Notes under the pieces: generated by a model
Databases searched by the model: none
Told to the model about the DNA's origin: nothing
The model's input: only the letters and a program-made list of their open reading frames with translations
Source: Mesorhizobium hawassense
Lineage (GTDB): Bacteria > Pseudomonadota > Alphaproteobacteria > Rhizobiales > Rhizobiaceae
Reading direction: 5' to 3'
Assembly (NCBI RefSeq): GCF_003289945.1
Contig: NZ_QMBP01000003.1
Span: 124,001 to 188,000 of the forward strand
DNA length: 64,000 bases
Shown here: positions 9,509-17,573 of the stretch, piece by piece
Layout: every line of letters begins with the position of its first letter
Numbering within the stretch: the stretch's first letter is position 1
Made by a program: the position numbers and the translations under genes

Positions 9509-10495
9509 TTAAAGACGCACCGCGGCGCGGATCAGCGCCGCCGCCTCCACCGGCCGCGCCCCGACTTGCAGCGTGAAGGTCGGCACCGTCTTGACCAAGG
9601 CCGCGATCGTCGCCATCCGCCTTTTCTGCAGCGGCAACAGGCCGGTCATGCCTGTCCGCACATTGTCGGTGGCCAAAGCCACCATGGCGTCGGTCCTCGC
9701 CATCGGCACGAGCCTGGTCTCGCCATCGGCGGAACGGGCAAGATGCAGAACCGCCGCGATGGGCCTTGCGCGAACATCCTCGACGCGGATGATCTCGCCA
9801 AGACGATCGAGCGACACGGACTGCTCGCCCTCAGAATCCCATGTCTCGCCGAGACAGGGCGCCACGAAAGGCAGCATCGCCGCGGTGTGGCGATGGACCT
9901 TCACCTTGCGCGGCATGCCCCAGGCCGTGACGCCATCGGTCGTCGCCTTCAGGATCATGACGTCGTCCGAACAGAGGCCGAAGCCCTGCGAGGCGAGCGC
10001 CAGCGACGTCGTCGACTTGCCGGTGCCGCTCGGCGCATGGATCAGGACCAGCGCCTCGCTGCCCGGCAGCGTCAGGCCGGCGGTATGGAGCATGTGCTGC
10101 GCGCCGGCATCGAGCGCGGCATCGAGCACCGTCATCAGCAGCGTCCATTTGACCTTGCTGTCCGGGTGAACACGGATTTCGGCCCAGCCTTCATCGTCGT
10201 GGATCGCCACCGTCTGCTGGCCTGGAAAGACGAGGTGGAAGACGCGACCGGCGTCGATCATCCGGCAATGGCCATCCAGCGGCACGTCGCCGTCGAAAGC
10301 GAGTTTTCCTTCAGGGTTCTCCTGCAGCCGCGGCGTCTCGACGATGTTGACGCGAAAGCCAGGCTGGACGGGCTCGTCCAAACGCAGGGCGCCGAGCATC
10401 AGATCGAAGCTCGGCCAGAGGTCGACGCGCGCGGCGGTGATGCCGATGACCTGCCCTTTGAGGTCGTAGCAGAACGTGGTTGTCCGGTCGCTCAA
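9509..10495 (-). CDS. HPr-kinase-like protein (HprK-type P-loop) of the lasso-like RiPP locus
   Basis: A 328-residue HprK-like protein. The C-terminal half has a P-loop APSGTGKST (residues 154-162) followed by GFGLCSDDVMIL, the Asp-Asp pattern typical of HPr kinases; the N-terminal half is unassigned. In paeninodin-type lasso clusters a homologue phosphorylates the C-terminal serine of the precursor, so a peptide kinase role is inferred. The start is taken as TTG at 10495 because it overlaps the stop of the B2 gene (TTGA) and restores a reasonable N-terminus; the longer upstream reading runs through the B2 gene in another frame. It is the last gene of an A-PqqD-B2-HprK operon with no cyclase. 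Confidence 0.8.
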   Translation of the reverse strand: MSDRTTTFCYDLKGQVIGITAARVDLWPSFDLMLGALRLDEPVQPGFRVNIVETPRLQENPEGKLAFDGDVPLDGHCRMIDAGRVFHLVFPGQQTVAIHDDEGWAEIRVHPDSKVKWTLLMTVLDAALDAGAQHMLHTAGLTLPGSEALVLIHAPSGTGKSTTSLALASQGFGLCSDDVMILKATTDGVTAWGMPRKVKVHRHTAAMLPFVAPCLGETWDSEGEQSVSLDRLGEIIRVEDVRARPIAAVLHLARSADGETRLVPMARTDAMVALATDNVRTGMTGLLPLQKRRMATIAALVKTVPTFTLQVGARPVEAAALIRAAVRL

Positions 10496-10923
10496 GCGGC
10501 GGGCGCCTTCATGCTGGACGGGTGGCGATAGATCTCCACCATGCCGGGCTGGCTGTCGCTGACCACCGGCTTGCCGTCGAGACAGACCCAGCAATGCGCC
10601 GACAGGCTGGGCTCGTGCATCGATCTGGCATCGACGCCGAAGCGCAACTCCGGATCGAGGCCGGCCATGCGCAGGAAGCGGAAACCGAGGAGACCTTCCC
10701 GAAGACATCTGCGGTCGCGCATGAACCAGGGGCGCCGGACAGTCCGGTTGACGCGCTGGACGATGTAGGCCCACGGCAAATCACGATAGGGCGCGGGCGA
10801 CCGCAGCGGCGCCAGTTTCAACACGCCCTCGAAATCGCGCCTGCCGACCAGCACCGGCATCAGCCGAGCGCTGAGCCACAGATGGGCACGGAACAGGCCG
10901 CGCAGGAACGGTCCGTCGGCCAT
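10492..10923 (-). CDS. Lasso-type B2 leader peptidase (transglutaminase-like cysteine protease)
   Basis: A 143-residue protein of the transglutaminase-like superfamily used as leader peptidase in lasso biosynthesis. Cys73 in RRCLREGLLGF is the nucleophile, His110 in SAHCWVCLDG the base and Asp116 the likely third residue. The N-terminus is helical and hydrophobic, as in other B2 proteins. The start ATG overlaps the stop of the PqqD-like gene (TAATG) and its stop overlaps the HprK-like start, giving a tightly coupled operon. It probably removes the leader of the short precursor encoded upstream, although no cyclase is present to act on the product. Confidence 0.82.
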   Translation of the reverse strand: MADGPFLRGLFRAHLWLSARLMPVLVGRRDFEGVLKLAPLRSPAPYRDLPWAYIVQRVNRTVRRPWFMRDRRCLREGLLGFRFLRMAGLDPELRFGVDARSMHEPSLSAHCWVCLDGKPVVSDSQPGMVEIYRHPSSMKAPAA

Positions 10924-11210
10924 TACGGGCCTGGATCGGCGAGGATGCCTTCGGCCACCAGTTCGGCGGCCAACGCGGCCATATCGTCGTCCAGCGTTGC
11001 CTTGTCGACCTCGAATTCGTCCGACAGCAGGTCGACGATCTGGTCGAAACTGCGCGCGCCGTCTACCTTGCCGAGGAAAGCCTCGGTCGTGTCGTTGCAG
11101 GTGTAAAGCTGGCCGCTGCGCGCCAAAAGCACGACGGCACCGTCGCCGACGTGCTGCACGGAGGCGTCGTCCGCCATTCGCAACACTGTTTCAGAACCGA
11201 TATCAGCCAT
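10923..11210 (-). CDS. PqqD-like RiPP recognition element protein
   Basis: A 95-residue PqqD-family protein: a beta-hairpin N-terminus (GDGAVVLLARSGQLYTCND) followed by three helices ending in LAAELVAEGIL. In lasso pathways such stand-alone recognition elements (B1) bind the YxxP motif of the precursor leader and present it to the B2 protease. It lies between the 28-residue precursor and the B2 gene, with a hairpin in the 113-bp gap upstream. Start ATG 11210. Confidence 0.85.
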   Translation of the reverse strand: MADIGSETVLRMADDASVQHVGDGAVVLLARSGQLYTCNDTTEAFLGKVDGARSFDQIVDLLSDEFEVDKATLDDDMAALAAELVAEGILADPGP

Positions 11211-11295
11211 GCGCCCGCTCCCCCTTCGCCCGGGAGCAAATAGCGCGCCAACCTTGCGCTGTCCATCATCTCGCGCCGAAGTTGCGTCGTACAGC

Positions 11296-11317
11296 GGCCG
11301 TCTTGCGGCAAACGGCC
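11296..11317 (-). promoter_or_regulatory. Hairpin between RiPP precursor and PqqD-like gene
   Basis: Inverted repeat GGCCGT / ACGGCC with a 10-nt loop, 7 bp beyond the precursor stop and about 85 bp before the PqqD-like start. No U-tract follows, so it is more likely an attenuator or RNA stabiliser that raises the precursor transcript relative to the enzymes than a full terminator. The lasso cluster at 35 kb has hairpins in the same position. Confidence 0.5.
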
Positions 11318-11323
11318 GGACCG

Positions 11324-11410
11324 TCAGCCGACCGGGCCGCTTGCAACTGCCAAGACATTCGACAGCTTCTCACGCTTGACCAACACCGGCTTTTCATAGG
11401 TTTTCTTCAT
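11324..11410 (-). CDS. Putative RiPP precursor peptide, 28 residues (lasso-like leader)
   Basis: A small gene encoding 28 residues that begins MKKTYEKPVLVKRE and ends SGPVG. Tyr5-x2-Pro8-x-Leu10 is the leader motif bound by PqqD-like recognition proteins in lasso pathways, and the LVKREKLS continuation resembles short alphaproteobacterial peptides annotated as putative RiPP precursors. A GGGGGA ribosome-binding site lies 6 bp upstream of ATG 11410. It is the first gene of the precursor-PqqD-B2-HprK operon. Unusual points: there is no Thr at the expected position before the core, and no Asp or Glu after residue 14, so no acceptor for a macrolactam ring. The core boundary cannot be set by eye. 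Confidence 0.72.
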   Translation of the reverse strand: MKKTYEKPVLVKREKLSNVLAVASGPVG

Positions 11411-11551
11411 CAAAAATCCCCCGAAGGAACAATCCACGGCAGTAGGATGACGGGTGGTCGCGCCCACTGTCAAGCCGGACTGTCCCGCCAGGGTTGCCTT
11501 GCTTCCCCTAAGTAAGCTATGAGTCCACCGGGCTTTGGGGAGTGATGTTCA

Positions 11552-11668
11552 ATGCGTTACAATTGGGAACGGGCTCCGACGGCGTTCGAGCGCCATCGGA
11601 AAGCGCTGGCGGCGGCTATCCTGATCGCCGGCGGTGTCGGGCTGATGCTGACGGCGCTGCCGCTTTAA
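11552..11668 (+). CDS. Small hypothetical membrane protein, 38 residues
   Basis: Short frame starting ATG 11552 with GGGGAG 9 bp upstream. A charged N-terminus (MRYNWERAPTAFERHRK) precedes a single hydrophobic stretch (residues 18-38, Ala/Leu/Ile/Gly-rich) that would span the membrane once. It lies upstream of prpE and divergent from the RiPP operon. It has no recognised family; it could equally be a chance frame, since the region is GC-rich. Confidence 0.4.
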   Translation: MRYNWERAPTAFERHRKALAAAILIAGGVGLMLTALPL

Positions 11669-11824
11669 GCCGGCTTACATCAGGGACGGTGACGGCGACG
11701 CATCCACTGAGGCGCCGAACGGAGACGTTTGCCGGCGGTGTCGACCAAATTGCAGGAAGACATGGCCGCCACGCGCGGCTTAGTCTATGGCAAGGCGGCA
11801 GAACGTTTCTTGGGAGGAAGCTGG

Positions 11825-13732
11825 ATGGCCTCACGCTACCACGAAGTCTATGCGGGCTGGAAACGCGACCCCGTAGGGTTCTGGGCCGAAGCGGCAAAGG
11901 CGATCGACTGGTACAGGCCGGCCGACAAGGTCTTCGATCCGACGGAAGGCGTCTATGGCCGCTGGTTCGTCGGCGCTTCCTGCAACACCTGCCACAACGC
12001 CATCGACCGCCATGTCGCCGGCGGCCGCGCCGACCAGCTGGCCTTGATCCATGACAGCGCGATCACCGGCACGATCCGGAAATTCACCTACGCCGAGCTG
12101 AAGCGCGAGGTCGTCGCGCTGGCCTCGGTGATCAGGCATCGCGGCATCGGCAAGGGCGACCGCGTCATCATCTACATGCCGATGGTGGCGGAAGCGGCGA
12201 TCGCCATGCTCGCCTGCGCGAGGCTGGGCGCCGTGCATTCGGTGGTGTTCGGCGGCTTCGCCTCGCACGAGCTCGCCACCCGCATCGACGACGCCAAGCC
12301 GAAGCTGATCATCACCGCGTCCTGCGGCCTGGAGCCAGGCCGGGTCGTCGCCTACAAGCCGTTGCTCGACAAGGCGATCGATATCTCGAAGCACAAGCCG
12401 GACGCCTGCCTCATCCTGCAGCGCGAGCAGCTGCGCTGCGAGATGAAGGACAATTACGACTTCGACTATGCCGATGCCGTGGCGCGCGAGCGCGCCGCCG
12501 GCGCCAATGTCGACTGCGTTCCGGTATTGGCCACCGACCCGCTCTACATCATCTATACCTCCGGCACGACCGGCCAGCCGAAGGGCATCGTGCGCGACAA
12601 TGGCGGCCATATGGTCGCGCTGAAATGGACGATGGACAACGAGTTCGGCGTCAAGCCGGGCGAAGTGTTCTGGGCGGCCTCCGACGTCGGCTGGGTGGTC
12701 GGCCATTCCTACATCGTCTACGGGCCGCTTCTGCATGGCTGCACCAGCGTGCTGTTCGAAGGCAAGCCTATCGGCACGCCGGACGCCGGCACCTATTGGC
12801 GGGTGATCTCGCAGCATGGCGTGGTGGCGCTGTTCACCGCGCCGACCGCGTTCCGCGCCATCAAGGGGCAGGACCCCAGGGGCGAGTTCGTGCCGAAATA
12901 CGATCTGTCGAAGTTCCGCACCCTGTTCTTGGCCGGCGAACGCGCCGATCCCGAAACCATCAAATGGGCGGAGCAGAAGCTCGACCGGCCGGTCGTCGAC
13001 CATTGGTGGCAGACCGAGACGGGATCGCCGATGACGATCAACCCGGCGGGTCTCGGGCTGCTGCCGGTGAAATACGGCTCGCCCGGCGTACCGATGCCGG
13101 GCTACGACATCCGCATCCTCGACGATGCCGGCCATGAAGTGGCGCGGGGCACGCTCGGCAATGTCGTGGTCAAGCTGCCGCTGCCCGCCGGCTGCCTGCC
13201 GACGCTGTGGAATGCCGACGCCCGCTTCCGCCAGGCCTACCTCGAAGAGTTCCCCGGCCACTACAAAACCGCCGACGCCGGCATGATGGACGAGGACGGC
13301 TATCTCTATGTGATGGCCCGCACCGACGACATCATCAACGTCGCGGGCCATCGGCTCTCGACCGGCGCCATGGAAGAGGTGCTGGCGGCGCATCCCGATG
13401 TCGCCGAATGCGCGGTCATCGGCATTGCCGATGCCATGAAGGGACAGGTGCCGCTGGGCTTCGTCGTGCTCAATGCAGGCGTGTCACGCGACACCGGCGC
13501 GATCGAAAGCGAGGTGGTGGGGCTGGTGCGCGAGCGGATCGGCCCGGTCGCCGCCTTCAAGACCGTGGTGACGATCAAGCGGCTGCCCAAGACCCGTTCC
13601 GGCAAGATCCTGCGCGGCACGATGCAGAAGATAGCCGACAAGGAGGAATGGGCGATGCCGGCGACCATCGACGACCCAGTCATCCTCGACGAGATCACGG
13701 CGGCACTCAAAGGGCGCGGCATCGGCGTCTAG
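11825..13732 (+). CDS. prpE: Propionate--CoA ligase (propionyl-CoA synthetase)
   Basis: Activates propionate to propionyl-CoA through an acyl-adenylate, feeding propionate into central metabolism. The 635-residue length fits PrpE. Seen are the acetyl-CoA-synthetase-type N-terminus, the AMP-binding loop YTSGTTGQPKGIVRDNGG, ASDVGWVVGHSY, the adenine-binding HWWQTETGSPM, and near the C-terminus KTRSGKILRGT with the catalytic lysine. The RDNGGH sequence after the P-loop is the PrpE version of the acetyl-CoA synthetase motif. ATG 11825 has GGGAGGAAG just upstream; a longer frame from 11729 is not supported. No 2-methylcitrate or methylmalonyl genes are adjacent. Confidence 0.92.
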   Translation: MASRYHEVYAGWKRDPVGFWAEAAKAIDWYRPADKVFDPTEGVYGRWFVGASCNTCHNAIDRHVAGGRADQLALIHDSAITGTIRKFTYAELKREVVALASVIRHRGIGKGDRVIIYMPMVAEAAIAMLACARLGAVHSVVFGGFASHELATRIDDAKPKLIITASCGLEPGRVVAYKPLLDKAIDISKHKPDACLILQREQLRCEMKDNYDFDYADAVARERAAGANVDCVPVLATDPLYIIYTSGTTGQPKGIVRDNGGHMVALKWTMDNEFGVKPGEVFWAASDVGWVVGHSYIVYGPLLHGCTSVLFEGKPIGTPDAGTYWRVISQHGVVALFTAPTAFRAIKGQDPRGEFVPKYDLSKFRTLFLAGERADPETIKWAEQKLDRPVVDHWWQTETGSPMTINPAGLGLLPVKYGSPGVPMPGYDIRILDDAGHEVARGTLGNVVVKLPLPAGCLPTLWNADARFRQAYLEEFPGHYKTADAGMMDEDGYLYVMARTDDIINVAGHRLSTGAMEEVLAAHPDVAECAVIGIADAMKGQVPLGFVVLNAGVSRDTGAIESEVVGLVRERIGPVAAFKTVVTIKRLPKTRSGKILRGTMQKIADKEEWAMPATIDDPVILDEITAALKGRGIGV

Positions 13733-13792
13733 ACTCTCGGCAGACGGCGGCGTTAACGACGAATTCACGAATTCGTCCCGCACTGCAATGGC

Positions 13793-13812
13793 TTGTTGTG
13801 CAATGCAGCAAT
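13793..13812. promoter_or_regulatory. Inverted-repeat operator candidate (EPS-type, variant)
   Basis: TTGTTGTGC-AAT-GCAGCAA, a variant of the repeated TTGYTGC-N3-GCARCAA sequence found upstream of the exo genes, with one perfect right half-site. It lies 44 bp upstream of the truncated acyltransferase at 13856, suggesting that this remnant once belonged to the same regulon. Confidence 0.5.
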
Positions 13813-13855
13813 AGACTTTAAAGTTCGCTTTGGGGGGCCATACCGAAGGCACGGC

Positions 13856-14083
13856 ATGGCTCAGCACAAGATCACATTCGGCGGCGTCGACGTTCTGCGG
13901 TTCCTGGCTGCCGTCATGGTGATGTTCTATCACTATGGCTTCTGGGTCTGGGCCTTTCCCGACGGCAGTTCGGCACGCGCCACGGCATCCCGCCCCATCC
14001 CGAAATGGCTTTTGCCGGCTCCGGCTGCCGGGCCAGGGCATTCCAGGAAAAGCGTCTGGAATTGCCCAAAAACAAAGAGATAG
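13856..14083 (+). pseudogene. Truncated acyltransferase 3 (OafA/ExoZ-like), 5' fragment
   Basis: The first ~35 residues (MAQHKITFGGVDVLRFLAAV and on to MFYHYGFWVW) match the N-terminal membrane segment of acyltransferase-3 proteins that acylate surface polysaccharides: a DxLRFxAA motif followed by the catalytic-region histidine. The remaining ten transmembrane segments are missing: after about 50 residues the frame becomes Pro/Arg/Ser-rich and runs into a dispersed repeat at 14036. Full-length relatives have about 350 residues. Loss is probably due to deletion at or near the repeat. A full ExoZ-like protein is still present at 43991. Confidence 0.75.
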
Positions 14084-14121
14084 AGCGGTTCACCCCTTCC
14101 GTGAAAATGGTTAACCGCTTG
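14036..14121. repeat. Dispersed palindromic repeat, RIME-like (copy 2, diverged)
   Basis: Shares with copies 1 and 3 the ATTCCAGGAAAAG start, the GGAATTGC arm, the AAAACAAAGAGATAG linker and a terminal hairpin (AGCGGTTCACC ... GGTTAACCGCT). Shorter and more diverged than the others. Its left edge lies inside the remnant acyltransferase frame, so it marks the breakpoint of that gene. Confidence 0.8.
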
Positions 14122-14166
14122 GTGTGGAATTGTTTGCATTCGGCGTGATAATCGAGGCGCAATCCA

Positions 14167-14961
14167 GTGCAAGTACCCGAGCCTCAATCCGTGAGCCTGT
14201 TCCAGCGTTCGAGACGACCCCGACCCGCGCCGCGCGAAAGGCTGGTCATGGATATGCACGGCACCGTGGTCTACGCGATCGGCGACGTGCATGGCTGCCT
14301 CGACGAGTTGCGGGCGCTGGAAGACAGGATCGTCCGCGACGCGCAGCGATTCAGCGGCCGCAGGATCATCATCATGCTGGGCGACTATGTCGACCGCGGG
14401 CCGCACTCGCGGCGCGTGATCGACCATTTGATGGGACCACCGCCAAAGGGCTTCCTGCGCGTCTGCCTCGCGGGAAACCACGAGGTCGCGCTGCTCCTCT
14501 ACCTGGACGGTTACCTGTCGCGTGAAACCTGGCTCGGCTATGGCGGCCGCGAGACCCTTTTCTCCTACGGCGTCGACCCCGACCGGCTGATAAGCCTCTA
14601 CGGTTCGAGCGAGCAGGCGGACGCGCGCATCCGCGAAGCCATCCCCGCCAGCCATATCGACTTCCTGCGCACGCTGCCGGCGATGGTCTGCTCGGACGAA
14701 TGGGTCTTCGTCCATGCCGGCATCCGACCCGGCGTCTCGCTCGAGGCGCAGGACGAGGCCGATCTCCTCAACATCCGCGAGGAATTCTTTCAGGCGTCAC
14801 ACCGTCTCGACCGCTGGGTGGTGCACGGGCACACGATCGTCGACGTTCCTACCCTGGACGGGCGCCGGCTCGATATCGACACCGGAGCCTTTCAGACGGG
14901 ACGGCTGACCGCGCTCAGGATCGTCGGCAAATATGGCCGGCTGCTGTCCTCACAAGATTAG
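14167..14961 (+). CDS. PPP-family serine/threonine protein phosphatase (metallophosphatase)
   Basis: Calcineurin-like metallophosphatase of 264 residues. All metal-binding signatures are visible: GDVHGC (39-44), GDYVDRG, GNHE, the VFVHAGIRPG histidine and the final VVHGHT histidine. Family members dephosphorylate proteins or bis-nucleotides. An Arg/Pro-rich N-terminal tail of about 30 residues precedes the domain, as in rhizobial relatives. GTG 14167 has GAGG 9 bp upstream; GTG 14191 and ATG 14248 are alternatives. A hairpin with a T-rich tail follows the stop. The neighbouring gene encodes the tyrosine kinase ExoP, but a functional link is not shown by the sequence. Confidence 0.85.
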   Translation: MQVPEPQSVSLFQRSRRPRPAPRERLVMDMHGTVVYAIGDVHGCLDELRALEDRIVRDAQRFSGRRIIIMLGDYVDRGPHSRRVIDHLMGPPPKGFLRVCLAGNHEVALLLYLDGYLSRETWLGYGGRETLFSYGVDPDRLISLYGSSEQADARIREAIPASHIDFLRTLPAMVCSDEWVFVHAGIRPGVSLEAQDEADLLNIREEFFQASHRLDRWVVHGHTIVDVPTLDGRRLDIDTGAFQTGRLTALRIVGKYGRLLSSQD

Positions 14962-15008
14962 GGCGGCTCGCCGTATCAGGCTGAGCCGCCACATGTCTTT
15001 TGTTTTTC
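14962..15008 (+). terminator. Intrinsic terminator after the phosphatase gene
   Basis: GGCGGCTC (14962-14969) pairs with GAGCCGCC (14983-14990) around a 13-nt loop, followed by a T-rich tail (CTTTTGTTTTTCC). It starts right after the phosphatase stop and lies between two convergent genes, so it may also act against read-through from the exoP side. Confidence 0.75.
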
Positions 15009-15024
15009 CGATCGGAAACCCGCC

Positions 15025-17406
15025 TCAAGCAGCCTGCCTTGCGCGCGCTTCCGACTTCTCCAGATAGTAGCTCGAATAGCGGTCGAAGAACCGTTCCGAG
15101 CCGCCGAGCGAGCCGTATTTGGCCAGCTTCTTCAAATCGACCTTGTTGAGCACCGCGCCGATCACCTTGTTGGCGATATAGGGCTCGGATTCCAGCATCG
15201 AGCGCACCATGTTGCGCGGTGTGCGACCCCACTCGGTGACCATCACGAAGCCGTCGACCAGCGGCGCGAAGGCCTTGGCGTCGACGACGGGCCCGAGCGG
15301 CGGCAGGTCGACGATGATGTACTCGAACGTCTCCTTGGCGTTCTCGATGAAGCGGCGCATGCCGGCCGAGCCCAGAAGCTCGCTGGTGTGCGAGAACTGC
15401 CCGCGCAGCACGGCCGGAATGATCGCGAGCTTGGTCTGGCGATCGACCTTGCCGACCGACTGCCAGGTCTGGCCGTTGACCACCGCTTCCATCAGGCCCT
15501 GTTCGGCCTCCATGCCGAGGCTGCGGCTGAGGCCTGGATTGCGCAAGTCGCCGTCGATGAGCAAGGTCCTGGCGCCGTTGGCGGCGAGCAAACCCGCCAG
15601 GTTCGCGGCCACCGTCGATTTGCCTTCTCCTGGCAGCACCGAAATGACGCCGATCACCCGGCTGCCACGGTCTTCCATCACGACGTCGAAGGCGATCTTG
15701 GCGTTGCGCAACGTCTCGGCGAACATCGAGGCCGGAGCATCGATGCTGACGCGCATGCGCGCCCGTTTCTCGGCGGCGGAGAGGCTCGCCACCTTGCCGT
15801 CGACCGGCAGGTCATCGGCCTTGCTCTCCTTGGCCTTGCCGCCGCCGATCGTCGGCAGATAACCGAGGAATTTCAGGCCGACGCGGTCGCGAATGTCCTC
15901 GCCCGTCCTGAAGAAACGCTCGTTGAACTCGTTGAGCCCGCCGAAACCTGCGCCGAGCATCAGGCCGAGCACCAGCGACAGCGCCAGCACGCGCATGGTG
16001 CGTGGGCTGGAGGCGGCGAGCGGCATCGTCGCGTCGGAAATGATGCGGACCTTGCCGACCGGGAAGGACTGCTGCTGCGAGGCCTCCTCATAGCGGCTGA
16101 GGAAGGTCTGGTAGAGCGTGGTCAGCGCCTGCGCCTGCTGGTCGAGTTCCTTTAGCTTCACCTGCGACTGGTTGTCGATCGAGCTCTTGCCGGCGGCGGT
16201 GGAAATCTTGTCGCGCAATGCGGTCTCGCGCGCCTGCGCCACCTCGAAGTCGTTGCGGTAGCTTTCGGTGAGCTGCTTCAGCTGGCCGAAGATCTGCGCC
16301 GAGACATCGGCCTTTTCCTTGGTCAGCGCGACCGCCTGGGGATGATCCTTGCCGAAATTCGTCTCGACGTCCTGCAGACGCTTGGCAATGGCCAGATAGC
16401 GGGTCTTGAGCGCGATGATGACCGAGCTGCTCGGCTGATCCGAGCCGATGGCCGAATCGTTGAAGGCGCTTTCGGAGCCGCTGTCGACGATCGCCTTGTA
16501 TTGCTGGTAGCGGGCGCTGGCTCTGGCGGTGTCGGCCTGGGCGACGATGAGCTGCGCGTTGAGGTCGGCGAGTTGCTTGTCGCTCAGCAACTGGCCGTCG
16601 CTGTTGGCGGACAACCCATGTTCGGCCCTGAATTTCTCGACCGCCATCGAAGCCGTCTGCGAGCTTTCGCGCAACTCGGTCAGCCGGCCCTGCAGCCATA
16701 AGGCCGCGCGCTCGGTAGCGTCGAAGCTGGCGTTGAGCTGGTCGGCGAGATAAGCATCTGCATAAGCTTTCGTGATAGCCGTGGCGAGTGCCGGGTTTGT
16801 CGCCTGGTAGCCGATGCTGATCACATTGCTGCGGCTAACGCGATCCGCCAATAATCCGGTCTGCAGCATGAGAACCGCGTAGTCGTGGGTCGCGGTCTTG
16901 ATCATGGCGTCGCGCGTCGCGGCATCGACATTCTGGATGCCGGGGAGTTCATCGGCTGCATTGCCGCGGAAATAACCGACGACGCTGCGCAGGAACCCGA
17001 TGCCCTTGGCCAAAGCCGATTGCGGTGGGTTCATGAAGTCCTGGTTCTGGTCGAGCTTCAGCTTGTCGACCACCTCCGACGCCAGCCGCGCTGAGTTGAG
17101 AATCTCGATCTGGCTGAGGATCGTCGCGTCGGTCTGCTGCGTGACGCTTGCAGCCGAGATGTCGTCCATGACCTTATTCATGCCCTCGTCGATGAGGACG
17201 CTCGCCCCCGACATATATTGCTTGGGTGTGGTCTGCAGATAGATCACGCCCAGGAACAGGCCGATGCTGGCGCAGACCGCCACCACCTTGGCCTGTCGGG
17301 CGGCCATGCCAAGCAGACGCTCGACGTCGATGAAGTCTTCACCCTTTTCCTGATCGGTGTTGGGCAAGGGCATCCTCTTGTCGAGAGGGAAGTTGGCATA
17401 GTTCAT
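15025..17406 (-). CDS. exoP: Exopolysaccharide co-polymerase and BY-type tyrosine autokinase ExoP (Wzc-like)
   Basis: Inner-membrane protein that sets chain length and couples polymerisation to export. The 793 residues comprise an N-terminal membrane segment (about 40-60), a long periplasmic coiled-coil part, a second membrane segment (about 490-510, RVLALSLVLGLMLGAGFGG), and a cytoplasmic P-loop kinase with Walker A SVLPGEGKST, Walker A' LLIDGDLRNP and Walker B IIVDLPPLG. A C-terminal tyrosine cluster (DRYSSYYLEK) is the autophosphorylation region. Size and order match rhizobial ExoP. It is last in the minus-strand exoL-A-M-O-N-P series. Confidence 0.95.
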   Translation of the reverse strand: MNYANFPLDKRMPLPNTDQEKGEDFIDVERLLGMAARQAKVVAVCASIGLFLGVIYLQTTPKQYMSGASVLIDEGMNKVMDDISAASVTQQTDATILSQIEILNSARLASEVVDKLKLDQNQDFMNPPQSALAKGIGFLRSVVGYFRGNAADELPGIQNVDAATRDAMIKTATHDYAVLMLQTGLLADRVSRSNVISIGYQATNPALATAITKAYADAYLADQLNASFDATERAALWLQGRLTELRESSQTASMAVEKFRAEHGLSANSDGQLLSDKQLADLNAQLIVAQADTARASARYQQYKAIVDSGSESAFNDSAIGSDQPSSSVIIALKTRYLAIAKRLQDVETNFGKDHPQAVALTKEKADVSAQIFGQLKQLTESYRNDFEVAQARETALRDKISTAAGKSSIDNQSQVKLKELDQQAQALTTLYQTFLSRYEEASQQQSFPVGKVRIISDATMPLAASSPRTMRVLALSLVLGLMLGAGFGGLNEFNERFFRTGEDIRDRVGLKFLGYLPTIGGGKAKESKADDLPVDGKVASLSAAEKRARMRVSIDAPASMFAETLRNAKIAFDVVMEDRGSRVIGVISVLPGEGKSTVAANLAGLLAANGARTLLIDGDLRNPGLSRSLGMEAEQGLMEAVVNGQTWQSVGKVDRQTKLAIIPAVLRGQFSHTSELLGSAGMRRFIENAKETFEYIIVDLPPLGPVVDAKAFAPLVDGFVMVTEWGRTPRNMVRSMLESEPYIANKVIGAVLNKVDLKKLAKYGSLGGSERFFDRYSSYYLEKSEARARQAA

Positions 17407-17573
17407 GTTTGGTCCAATTCCAGGTTGCAGGCGCTATCGGCCTTGGTAGATCGGCGTCGTGACCAGAAAAGACCGCGCAACGTTGTTGCCAGGATGCGCC
17501 GGGCCGGAAGGCCCGGGCGCTGCTGTGGCTGTCGCGCCATCGCGAGTTCGCATATGCACCCGAAAGATGGGCA

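Noticed and set aside
8429..11410. Calling the upstream RiPP locus a lasso cluster
   Set aside because: It lacks a cyclase, and the precursor has no Asp/Glu acceptor in its C-terminal half, so only the term lasso-like is justified.
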